This document shows, piece after piece, positions 1 through 7,091 of a stretch of 14,623 bases of DNA. A model generated the notes under the pieces. The model was given only the letters and a program-made list of their open reading frames with translations, searched no databases and was not told the origin of the DNA. The DNA is from Candidatus Magasanikiibacteriota bacterium (GTDB lineage: Bacteria; Patescibacteriota; Patescibacteriia; Magasanikbacterales; UBA922). Where the stretch lies: NCBI GenBank assembly GCA_003230965.1, contig QIHL01000081.1:1-14623 (forward strand), read 5' to 3'. The translations under genes were made by a program, and so were the position numbers. How positions within the stretch are numbered: the first letter of the stretch is position 1; each line of letters opens with the position of its first letter.

Positions 1-407
1 TTTATTAAATAATTTGTAATATAAAATGACAAAGGAAGCAAAACCGTCATCTGAATTACTGGCGTTAAACCTACATTAAAAAAAGGAACTATTGGCATAC
101 TTTGAGTATATGTCCATTTATTTATTAACAATGCATGCTGTTCTATAAGCACAGATATAAAAAATCCAAATACAGCAATAGCACTAGCATCAAAATAAGT
201 CAGTACTGTACTTTTTTTCAAAAGAAATACCCAGAATATGAGCACAATCAATGTTATAGCGACGTCTCCAATTGATCCTATAAAACATGTATAAAACATG
301 TATAAAAATGATTGATACCCATTAAAAAGAGGAGCCTGCATATTCTCCCAAATTATATGCAGTATAAATGAAACTATTGATAAAGTTATAATATATCTCT
401 TGTTCAT
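1..407 (-). CDS. Small multi-pass membrane protein, C-terminus cut by window edge
   Basis: I translated this reading frame by hand from the ATG at 407; 135 codons stay open to the left edge, so the 3' end is missing. The product is very hydrophobic, with about four membrane segments (residues about 5-20, 34-63, 70-90 and 105-134). Polar residues sit in or next to them in a pattern that looks conserved: Trp20-Glu21, Gly47-Asp48, Glu89, Trp98, then Pro105, Pro108, Gly113, Pro116 and Gln119. It resembles unnamed small integral membrane proteins of candidate-phyla genomes, but I cannot assign a function. An in-frame TAA lies 16 codons upstream of the ATG and there is no Shine-Dalgarno sequence, as for the other genes here. 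It runs away from the plus-strand tRNA pair, so the 137-base gap before the tRNAs must hold both promoters. Confidence 0.75.
   Translation of the reverse strand, partial: MNKRYIITLSIVSFILHIIWENMQAPLFNGYQSFLYMFYTCFIGSIGDVAITLIVLIFWVFLLKKSTVLTYFDASAIAVFGFFISVLIEQHALLINKWTYTQSMPIVPFFNVGLTPVIQMTVLLPLSFYITNYLI
280..301. repeat. Tandem 11-base direct repeat inside the membrane-protein gene
   Basis: The unit ATAAAACATGT occurs twice in direct contact (280-290 and 291-301), and a partial third copy (ATAAAAATG) follows at 302-310. It lies in the coding region of the left-edge membrane protein, around residues 33-43. Eleven is not a multiple of three, so gain or loss of one unit would shift the frame. 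It may simply be a chance product of AT-rich coding sequence. Confidence 0.6.
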
Positions 408-517
408 AGCATATCTATTTATTGCAGAAGAAAGCAGAATTAAACCAAATTAAGTTGCAATTCACTTCCAACAATCAAAAATTTATGATAAAATATGTTC
501 TAACAAAACAGTAGTAT

Positions 518-523
518 TATACT
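518..523 (+). promoter_or_regulatory. Candidate -10 box for the tRNA-Arg/tRNA-Ala pair
   Basis: TATACT lies 21 bases before the tRNA-Arg 5' end, so transcription would start near 530. It falls in a small palindrome (GTAGTA-TTA-TACTAC, 511-525). No good -35 box is found 16-18 bases upstream. A second possible -10 (TATGAT, 484-489) also lacks a well-spaced partner. The call is tentative. Confidence 0.35.
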
Positions 524-544
524 ACATCGTCCTCTCAAAAAAAA

Positions 545-616
545 GCTCCTGTAGTTAAATGGATATAACAGCGGTCTTCGGAACCGCAGTTGTGGGTTCG
601 ATTCCCTCCAGGAGCA
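545..616 (+). tRNA. tRNA-Arg, anticodon UCG
   Basis: The 72-base cloverleaf has a perfect 7-bp acceptor stem (GCTCCTG/CAGGAGC), a 4-bp D stem (GTTA/TAAC), a 5-bp anticodon stem (GCGGT/ACCGC) around the loop CTTCGGA (anticodon TCG), and the T loop TTCGATT. A20 in the D loop agrees with arginine identity. The T stem (GTGGG/CCCTC) contains one T-T mismatch at its second pair. CCA is not encoded: the sequence after the discriminator A is CAG. It is 13 bases upstream of tRNA-Ala and probably co-transcribed with it. Confidence 0.95.
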
Positions 617-629
617 CAGAGTATACAGG

Positions 630-703
630 GGGCCTGTAGCTCAGATGGCTAGAGCGCTGCATTCGCATTGCAGAGGCCACCGGTTCGATTCCGGTCAGGT
701 CCA
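630..703 (+). tRNA. tRNA-Ala, anticodon CGC
   Basis: The 74-base cloverleaf has acceptor GGGCCTG/CAGGTCC, D stem GCTC/GAGC, anticodon stem CTGCA/TGCAG around TTCGCAT (anticodon CGC), and T stem ACCGG/CCGGT. The third acceptor pair is G-U (632 with 700), the classic G3:U70 alanine identity element, which supports the assignment independently of the anticodon. CCA is not encoded. A CGC anticodon reads only GCG codons, so this is probably an accessory isoacceptor in such an AT-rich genome. Confidence 0.96.
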
Positions 704-820
704 CAAACGTGAACATCTCGCGCCCTACGGGGCGAGAACCGCGACAACTCCCCCACGCCACTCTCGTCTCGTAAGCTCGGCAAGCATCAAAAACAAAATC
801 CACATTTTTCTTTTTCAAAA
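704..820. other. GC-rich patch downstream of tRNA-Ala, no gene seen
   Basis: Bases from about 710 to 790 are roughly 60% G+C by hand count, in sharp contrast with the AT-rich window. The patch contains a hairpin at 717-736 (CTCGC, bulged G, CCC, loop TAC, GGG, GCGAG). No T run follows it directly, so it is not a clear terminator. From 805 a pyrimidine-rich stretch leads to a strong ribosome-binding site. The open frames through this patch also run through the tRNA genes and are not credible proteins. It may be a remnant of foreign DNA next to the tRNAs, or an unrecognised structured RNA. Confidence 0.4.
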
Positions 821-865
821 AAAGGAGGCGAAATGGCTACACATAAACTATTCACTGGGATTTAG
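821..865 (+). promoter_or_regulatory. Strong Shine-Dalgarno with a 10-codon ORF
   Basis: AAAGGAGG (821-828) lies four bases before an ATG at 833. The reading frame MATHKLFTGI ends at a TAG at 863-865. This is the only strong ribosome-binding site in the window. The ORF may be the beginning of a lost gene now fused to transposase remains, since the transposase-like tail is in another frame. A leader peptide is possible, but nothing downstream on this strand would need one. Confidence 0.35.
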
Positions 866-932
866 AAAACCGTATGAAGTATTTAATGAATTAATGAACA
901 ACAACACTGTTGCGTTAGATTCTGGGGAGTAA
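843..932 (+). pseudogene. C-terminal remnant of an IS30-like transposase
   Basis: In the frame ending at the TAA at 930-932, the last 29 residues (from about Ile at 843) include LGFRKPYEVF and then VALDSGE. This resembles the end of IS30-family transposases, which typically finish with a short arginine/proline-rich motif, L-G-[YF]-x-x-P-x-E-V-F, and then a VAL motif. Nothing resembling the helix-turn-helix or the DDE catalytic core is present upstream, where the frame passes through the GC-rich patch and tRNA-Ala. It is therefore a decayed tail left by a deletion, not an active element. The match is short and made from memory of the family, so the family name is moderately sure. Confidence 0.5.
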
Positions 933-966
933 GTCCTTTAAAAAATTATAAAAACACCACAAAACG

Positions 967-2997
967 CTAGAGCAGAATAGGATTTATTGTTTGCGTGATT
1001 TTTTGTCCAGTTACTGTATCAGTCGCTGTAAAAGTAATTGGAGAACTCAAATCTGTTTGAGTTGGATTTTTGTCCAATAAAGTAATAGGAACTGTCAAAG
1101 TTTCTTGTGATTGATTTTTTGAAAAATCAGGTATGTTCCATACAAGATGTTTGTTATTCGGATTATATATCACAGAACCTGTACCAACCTGCATCGTACT
1201 ACTGGTAACACCGACATGTCCAAACAAATCAGTGGAAACAGAAATATCTTTTAACTTATGGTATGTATTAGTAAGAGTCAATGCCATGGTGTGAACTGTT
1301 TGCCCTACCTCATTTGTTGTTGTTGTATCATTCATATTCAATTGTGCATCTGAATTAACTGTCAAAACAACGTCATTACTAGTCAATGTATGTTGCACAC
1401 CATTTATAGTATAGGAAATATCTCCAGTAATATGAATATCGTGTGTTGCAAATTGTGATAAATCAATAACATCACTTGTTTTTACTGGCAAATTTACTGT
1501 CACCAAAATTGATTGCCCTTTTTTCAATTTCTGTAATTTTGGAATTTCTTTTGCTGTCCATGTAATTACACCTTGACGCACATTGGAATTAATTTGATTA
1601 CCAACAATATATCCATCATCTGGATCATTCAATTTATCCCAATACAAAATACTTTTGTTATTGGCAGATGGAGCAGAAATAAGCAAATCAATCTTTCCAT
1701 CAGTTAAAATATTTGCACTAGCATTTTGCACACGCAACGTAATATTTAATGTATCACCAGGCTGTATGGATGACGTACCACGACTGCCATTCACCATCAC
1801 ATTGATGCTACTTACATTGTTCTCAAAAGACACAGGATATACTACATCATCTAATAAATAGCCATCACTCAATGCAACTCCAGCCGCGTCTTTCCAACCG
1901 ATTAACTCTACGTGCAAAGATGTCGTTGCAGTTGAATCAGTACTACTTACAAAACTGCCTATTACATTCAACTTAACTGGCAAACTACTCGCTACTGGAA
2001 TCGTCCACTGCATACCGCCAAATTGATCAACTGCTGGTGTGCTACTTTGCATTGTAAAGCGACTATCAGGCATAATCATAATAGCATAATGATCAAAACT
2101 ACTAGTCGTAGATGCACCAACTTGTTTCTTCATGGCTAATGTAAATTGTTCTGCCTGTCCTGGCACAACGTCGCTTGGTCCGTCCACTGTCAATTGCATT
2201 GACGGCGATTTGTATGTTAGTGCATAAGTACTAACACTCTGAAATTGTGAATTGAAATTGCCAGGAGTATATTTGAATAATAAACGCAATGATGCCTGAC
2301 CATGAATAGAACCATAAGCACGTCCGACAATAGTGATCGTCCCTGAACTATTTCCATTCACTGCTCCAATATTCCATGTCTCGTGAGTACTGCCAGAAGG
2401 TACAACACTAGCATGTTCAAATACAAATCCTTTAGGGTAATCTACTTCTAATGAAGCTTGAGCCAGCGGTGTCAGTTGATTGTTATTGTAATATATTTTA
2501 TATGTCACTTCTTGACCAATTACAACATCATGTGGACCGCTCACAGAGAGAGTAACCTTGTTTTCTGAAAAACTACTTTGCGTATGAATAACAAAAAACC
2601 CTACCCATGCCACAGCGCCCAAAAAAACGCATGCAACAAATAAAATAACAAAAGCACGAATCAAACTACTGTGTCTTCGCTTTTTGAAATGTTGCATATC
2701 TGGCATACTCCCATCATCATTTTGATAAATATTTTGTAATTGACTATCAATGTGACGCCGACTATCTGCAGATTTTTTCTTTCGTTTTTTCTTTTCATCA
2801 ATTTCTTTCGTATATGCGTTGTCTTCTTTACTCAAAATTTCTTCTTCATCTTTTTTCGTATTGCTCAAATTCTCATTCGTATTCAAAAATTTCTTTGTAA
2901 AACCATGCTCAGAATATGTGGACAATTCTTCTTCTGTGTGATCTTCTTCATCTTTATGTACTGCACCTTTTTTTTTGATACGTTTTCTATCAGGCAT
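967..2997 (-). CDS. Single-pass membrane protein with extracellular DUF11-like repeats
   Basis: The 676-residue protein has three parts. Residues 1-112 are a charged Lys/Glu/Ser-rich cytoplasmic tail. Residues about 113-137 form one strong membrane helix, preceded by a KKRR cluster that suggests the N-terminus is inside. Residues 145-676 would be extracellular, rich in Thr, Ser and Val with no cysteine, in tandem beta-sandwich units. Two unit starts are clearly related: VSGPHDVVIGQ (about 152-162) and VDGPSDVVPGQ (about 271-281). A third (VNGS...IQPGDTLNI, about 402-419) and a final unit from about 546 follow. The pattern is like DUF11/conserved-repeat surface proteins. There is no sortase motif or catalytic site, so a structural or adhesive role, or partnership with the DUF4012 protein next door, is inference. 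The ATG lacks a Shine-Dalgarno, but a well-formed promoter lies directly upstream. The stop is TAG. Confidence 0.85.
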   Translation of the reverse strand: MPDRKRIKKKGAVHKDEEDHTEEELSTYSEHGFTKKFLNTNENLSNTKKDEEEILSKEDNAYTKEIDEKKKRKKKSADSRRHIDSQLQNIYQNDDGSMPDMQHFKKRRHSSLIRAFVILFVACVFLGAVAWVGFFVIHTQSSFSENKVTLSVSGPHDVVIGQEVTYKIYYNNNQLTPLAQASLEVDYPKGFVFEHASVVPSGSTHETWNIGAVNGNSSGTITIVGRAYGSIHGQASLRLLFKYTPGNFNSQFQSVSTYALTYKSPSMQLTVDGPSDVVPGQAEQFTLAMKKQVGASTTSSFDHYAIMIMPDSRFTMQSSTPAVDQFGGMQWTIPVASSLPVKLNVIGSFVSSTDSTATTSLHVELIGWKDAAGVALSDGYLLDDVVYPVSFENNVSSINVMVNGSRGTSSIQPGDTLNITLRVQNASANILTDGKIDLLISAPSANNKSILYWDKLNDPDDGYIVGNQINSNVRQGVITWTAKEIPKLQKLKKGQSILVTVNLPVKTSDVIDLSQFATHDIHITGDISYTINGVQHTLTSNDVVLTVNSDAQLNMNDTTTTNEVGQTVHTMALTLTNTYHKLKDISVSTDLFGHVGVTSSTMQVGTGSVIYNPNNKHLVWNIPDFSKNQSQETLTVPITLLDKNPTQTDLSSPITFTATDTVTGQKITQTINPILL

Positions 2998-3021
2998 ATA
3001 TATTCAAATAATGATAAACAG

Positions 3022-3050
3022 AGTATACCAATTTTTTTTAAAAACGTCTA
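3022..3050 (-). promoter_or_regulatory. Promoter of the repeat-protein gene
   Basis: On the minus strand TAGACG (3050-3045) and TATACT (3027-3022) are separated by 17 bases, four of six and five of six matches to the sigma-70 consensus. The start would be near 3015, giving a leader of about 18 bases. The promoter fills the 58-base gap behind the DUF4012 gene, so the last gene can be expressed on its own as well as by readthrough. Confidence 0.55.
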
Positions 3051-3055
3051 AATAA

Positions 3056-5821
3056 TTATTTATGCGTATCAATCCGTTTCATTACGACTCCAACAATATG
3101 CGTCGTTGTGTCCAATATACTATGATATATTGCTCCATGTTCAGTTTGATGTGTATCCGAAGTAGTCCATACTGGTATCCAATTTGAATCAAACCGAACA
3201 CGTGACGATATCTCGCTGTTTATTCCTGACTGTTTTTCAAGAACTATACTGTACTGTGACACTTGACTCGGTTCACTTACAAACCACTTCATCCAATTCT
3301 GAACAGATGTTTTTGGTTTCGTATTAAAAGAAAAGATAGAGAACGGCAACCGATAGGTAAATGAAATTGTTTGTGTTTCTCCTGGATTAACTACCATCCA
3401 ATTACCAAAAGTAGTCTTACCAAATTGATTACTAATACGTGTACCTGCTTGCTGGTCTATATGTGGATTCTGTTCAATAGTAGCAAGATCTGGATCATTT
3501 TTATACCATGACTCTGGAACATGGAATGCAGATTCTGGCGGATAGGTAAACCCAGAAGCCTTTAATAAAATTGCACCCTGTGGCACATACACACGGATGT
3601 ACTCAACATTCGGAATACCAACAAACTGTTGACCTTGTGCACCGTGATGCGTACGCGTAATTGTAACTGTGTCAATAATAGATCCATCCGATTGTACAAT
3701 TGCATTGTGTTGAATATCCTGCGTCATAACCGTATCACTCTTTTCACTATTCAGGTTTGCGTCAACTACTTCAAGAAAATCTTGTCGTGGACGTGTTTGT
3801 ACTATAGTGCCACCCCATCCATAAGAAACTACCTTAGATTCCAGATTCGGGTCGCTAAAATATGCTTGAATTTCTTTTTGACCCAGAGCTTGTTGCAACT
3901 GAGTCAACAATGCAATCATTTCTCCCTTATTTATATGTTGAATCTTGCTAAGCACTTGTTGCATCAAAGCTCCAATGACTGCTTTTGGTGTTGTCGTTGG
4001 TGCGGAAGGATCTGTTGTAACTGCTGTTTGCAGTATATCCAACACGTTATTCGCATTCACTGTTACGCCATACTGCTTATTCTGGATTGGTCCAGTCACT
4101 TTGAGCAATCGTTGTAAGACTGATGCATTGATTGCAATCACTCCATCAACAGTACTATTGCGACTGTGTTGATAAAACCATGATAGCTCTGTCGCACTTG
4201 CTTGAAAATCTGGGAACCAATTTGCGTCTTGAAATTCCCACCGTCCATTAACCAATTGTAATGGCAATGGCGGAACAAGATATTGATTCAACTGCCCTTG
4301 TAAATCATAAGATCCTCCAGCAGGTACATCAATATTCAAAATTTTTCCCTTTTGTACATCAACCACAGCAAAACTTCCGATAAAACCACCTGTTGGTCTC
4401 AATTCATTTTCATTTTGAAATACAATTAAATACCTATGGTACCCATTAGATCCAAACACTAACCGCATGGTATCTATTAAACTTTTTGTAGTTTTTAAAT
4501 CATCAACAAAACCTGTATAGAGCACACGAAATTTATTAAATGATTGCCTATAATTTATCGGTATCACAGACGGATCTACAGTTGCTAGATCATGCAATGC
4601 TGCCTGATATTGAGGAAGTGCATAAGTAATATGCGTCTCAACACTCGCCATGGTATCGGTCAATGGAGCCTGCGGATCTGCTTGCGCGCTATCAATAGCT
4701 TTGAAAAGATACGTATTGCCTAATGCCAAATGCTGACCAGCACTCAACAAATGATAACGTCCTGAAACTTCTTTTCCAATAACTGGTAACAATCCTGCTA
4801 CATACAGTACTGCACCATTTTCTTTACCAACTATATTAGTCGCCGTGCCAAATGAATATAATGCCTTATTTAAATCTTGTTCTGCTTTTGGTATGTTTGA
4901 ATTAAGTGCCGCAACAGTGGACGACTGCAATGCAATAAAACCATTCGTACTAGCTGTGGCAACCCGTGCACTATCGTTACGGACTTTGTAATAGTATCCG
5001 AGTGCAGGAAAAGGTAAACCAATAATCACAAACAATACAAACGTAAACACTGCGATGCGTTGTAGTGTGAACTTGTGAGAAAAATTTTGCCGTGATTGTA
5101 CCAGAGAAAAACGAACATCATAAACGCAACGCGCTACAGATGTGCACATAGATAACCACCCGATAAACAGTTTATGTACCATCTCCGCAATATAAAAAAA
5201 TGGAGTCAAAAGAAATGCAAACGATACACGCGAAAGATGAATCTTTGGTATATACATCCATTTTTTGAATGATTTACGATCCGATGGAATCCGAACTGAA
5301 GTTACAGACAATTTTGGTATAACTTTTTTTACTGGCTCCATCATTTGTTTTTTTGCATTCGCATCACGTACCATCTTTGCAAAATTTACGACCTCTAGTT
5401 GCGGGGTAACTATTTGTTTTTCTTGAAATACAGGAACATCCTTCCATATCTGTGATGCATTATCTTCTTTTTTTAGATTTACAATGTAAGACGACGGAGT
5501 AACATTTGTTTTTACACTAACAAAAATAGGTGTACTAGTTTTCTGTTTTTTTGATTTAGAATTATTTACTCTAAATTCTTTATGTTTGTCTTTCTGCTTT
5601 ACATTGCTCACTTTTTCTAGACAAGTTCGTTTGTTGTGACCAGTTCGTCCGCAAACAGAACATGTCTGTTCTATCTTTATATTCTTGTTTGAAGAAGATT
5701 CAAGAGAAGAAACACGTGATGACACAGAAGTAGACTTTACCTTTGGGCACCGTCTTTTATTATGTCCATTCCTTCCACACAATCCGCATGCTTGGACTTT
5801 GTTTTTTCTCTGCCTAGCCAT
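3056..5821 (-). CDS. DUF4012 membrane protein with two N-terminal CCHC zinc knuckles
   Basis: I place the start at the ATG at 5821 (921 residues). The frame is open to an ATG at 5893, but that extension holds the promoter -10 box. Residues 12-25 (C12, C15, H20, C25) and 54-67 (C54, C57, H62, C67) are two near-identical CX2CX4HX4C zinc knuckles with NKR after the His. A basic, Ser/Lys-rich linker follows to about 185. A hydrophobic, possibly membrane-associated segment spans about 201-216, and one clear membrane helix about 256-276. The rest is extracellular. The DUF4012 core is about 465-580: QNENELRPTGGFIGSF, then DANWFPDFQ, then VDGVIAIN and KVTGPI. DUF4012 proteins are common in candidate-phyla bacteria and often sit near polysaccharide genes; their activity is not established. 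Here it follows four glycan-synthesis genes. The motif order recalls LytR-CpsA-Psr ligases, but that is inference. Zinc knuckles usually bind nucleic acid or protein, which is unexpected on such a protein. Confidence 0.9.
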   Translation of the reverse strand: MARQRKNKVQACGLCGRNGHNKRRCPKVKSTSVSSRVSSLESSSNKNIKIEQTCSVCGRTGHNKRTCLEKVSNVKQKDKHKEFRVNNSKSKKQKTSTPIFVSVKTNVTPSSYIVNLKKEDNASQIWKDVPVFQEKQIVTPQLEVVNFAKMVRDANAKKQMMEPVKKVIPKLSVTSVRIPSDRKSFKKWMYIPKIHLSRVSFAFLLTPFFYIAEMVHKLFIGWLSMCTSVARCVYDVRFSLVQSRQNFSHKFTLQRIAVFTFVLFVIIGLPFPALGYYYKVRNDSARVATASTNGFIALQSSTVAALNSNIPKAEQDLNKALYSFGTATNIVGKENGAVLYVAGLLPVIGKEVSGRYHLLSAGQHLALGNTYLFKAIDSAQADPQAPLTDTMASVETHITYALPQYQAALHDLATVDPSVIPINYRQSFNKFRVLYTGFVDDLKTTKSLIDTMRLVFGSNGYHRYLIVFQNENELRPTGGFIGSFAVVDVQKGKILNIDVPAGGSYDLQGQLNQYLVPPLPLQLVNGRWEFQDANWFPDFQASATELSWFYQHSRNSTVDGVIAINASVLQRLLKVTGPIQNKQYGVTVNANNVLDILQTAVTTDPSAPTTTPKAVIGALMQQVLSKIQHINKGEMIALLTQLQQALGQKEIQAYFSDPNLESKVVSYGWGGTIVQTRPRQDFLEVVDANLNSEKSDTVMTQDIQHNAIVQSDGSIIDTVTITRTHHGAQGQQFVGIPNVEYIRVYVPQGAILLKASGFTYPPESAFHVPESWYKNDPDLATIEQNPHIDQQAGTRISNQFGKTTFGNWMVVNPGETQTISFTYRLPFSIFSFNTKPKTSVQNWMKWFVSEPSQVSQYSIVLEKQSGINSEISSRVRFDSNWIPVWTTSDTHQTEHGAIYHSILDTTTHIVGVVMKRIDTHK

Positions 5822-5846
5822 AATGAAGTTTCGCAATAATACAATT

Positions 5847-5855
5847 AGTATAGCA
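5847..5855 (-). promoter_or_regulatory. Extended -10 promoter of the DUF4012 gene
   Basis: The minus strand reads TGC-TATACT (5855-5847), an extended -10 element. Upstream is T-rich with no good -35 box, as is usual for this promoter type. Transcription would begin near 5840, 19 bases before the ATG at 5821 and downstream of the alternative ATG at 5893, so it supports the shorter protein. Confidence 0.5.
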
Positions 5856-5940
5856 CAAAAACAGAAAACAGAAAACAAAAAATAACGAAACATAATTCGT
5901 TATCAATAATCAGTTCAAAAAAAAATAAACCTTGCCTTAC

Positions 5941-7059
5941 TTACATCAATGCTGAATCATATATACTCAAAATTTTTATTACACTTTTATCCAAAGAGTA
6001 CCGTTGTAATTCATGTTTGCCATTTTGTAGCAAAGCATAGCGAATATCTTCATTTGTTGTAATACGATTCAATGCATCGGCAAATTGTTTATTATTTTCT
6101 GGATCAACATACAAAGCAGCTTCACCTAATACTTCTGGCAGGCATGATCTATCTGAAGATAAAACAGGAACTCCACGCGCCAATGCCTCAAGCGGTGGTA
6201 AGCCAAATCCTTCATACAATGATGGAAAAATAAATGCTCGCGCATGATCATAAAGTCCAACCAGTTCCTTATCAGTTACGAAACCAGTATAAATCACATT
6301 ATTAATTTCTTGTATTTTTATTTTTTTTAGCAAACGAGTATAAAAATAATTTTCTTTACCTACTAAAACCAAACTATATTTAGTACTATATTTTTCCTGA
6401 TACAGTTTCCATGCACTCAATAATCCATCAAGATTTTTGTGCGGGTATGCAGCACCGACATAGAGTACATACGGTTTGGAAATAAAATATTTTTTGAGCG
6501 TACAATCTTCGATTTTTGGTGCGTCTGACAAAAACGGAGCTTGATATACAGTAGTCATTTTTCCCAGCGGAACACTCAGCGTATCGTGCACGTCATTGCG
6601 TGTGAATTCACTCGTTGTCAAAATATGTGTTGCGTGTTTTACTGCCTGACGAATGACTAACCGATGTGCATGATCTTTTATAAAAAAAATAGCACGGCTA
6701 TGCGTCGTAGATTCAGGTCGTGAAAAATGAAACATAGTTAAATCATGAAGCGTCATGACAAATGGCATACGGTATGACATCGGGATATTCCAATGTGGAA
6801 AATGCATAAGATCCAGATGTTGCGCCACAATAATTTTTGAAAAAAATAATTGTTCTCTAAATGAATACCACGCTATATCAGCAATAACAGTAGTAAAACG
6901 TTTATCTTTTGGGATAAATGATTCGCCTGTTTCATTGCGAACAAAAACTACAAACGTATGGTTCGTATGTGTTTGAGCTATGTATTTCAACAGTTGTTCT
7001 ACGTACCGTCCGAGCCCATATCCAGATCCAACCATACGCGCATCAATACCAATTTTCAT
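5941..7059 (-). CDS. GT4-family glycosyltransferase (third of the cluster)
   Basis: The 372-residue protein is a GT-B retaining glycosyltransferase of the GT4 type, which transfers a sugar from a nucleotide donor to a cytoplasmic, probably lipid-linked acceptor. It has an N-terminal glycine-rich acceptor-side loop (GSGYGLGRYV, 11-20), an HDL motif at 105-107, the start of the donor-binding half at YVLYVGAAYPHKN (197-209), and the EX7E motif (E283, E291) in SLYEGFGLPPLEA. Donor and linkage cannot be read from sequence. The frame is open to 7125, but I chose the ATG at 7059 because MKIGIDARMV is the family's usual first strand and the longer form would overlap the upstream gene by 34 bases. It starts 32 bases after the upstream stop, and is so similar to that neighbour that the two look like tandem paralogues. 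No terminator hairpin is visible after it. Confidence 0.9.
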   Translation of the reverse strand: MKIGIDARMVGSGYGLGRYVEQLLKYIAQTHTNHTFVVFVRNETGESFIPKDKRFTTVIADIAWYSFREQLFFSKIIVAQHLDLMHFPHWNIPMSYRMPFVMTLHDLTMFHFSRPESTTHSRAIFFIKDHAHRLVIRQAVKHATHILTTSEFTRNDVHDTLSVPLGKMTTVYQAPFLSDAPKIEDCTLKKYFISKPYVLYVGAAYPHKNLDGLLSAWKLYQEKYSTKYSLVLVGKENYFYTRLLKKIKIQEINNVIYTGFVTDKELVGLYDHARAFIFPSLYEGFGLPPLEALARGVPVLSSDRSCLPEVLGEAALYVDPENNKQFADALNRITTNEDIRYALLQNGKHELQRYSLDKSVIKILSIYDSALM

Positions 7060-7091
7060 AATTAATTCACAATAATATCCATACGAAAAAA

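Noticed and set aside
717..736. Terminator for the tRNA pair
   Set aside because: The hairpin is stable but no T run follows it directly.
555..818. 87-residue minus-strand frame across the tRNA region
   Set aside because: It runs antisense through both tRNA genes; its TGIEPVASA-like segment is the well-known false translation of a tRNA.
645..842. 5' two-thirds of the 95-residue plus-strand frame
   Set aside because: It starts inside tRNA-Ala and crosses the GC-rich patch; only the last ~30 codons look protein-coding.
3629..4172. Plus-strand frames of 162 and 75 residues inside the DUF4012 gene
   Set aside because: They are antisense to a strong coding gene, have no ribosome-binding site, and their composition is typical of shadow frames.
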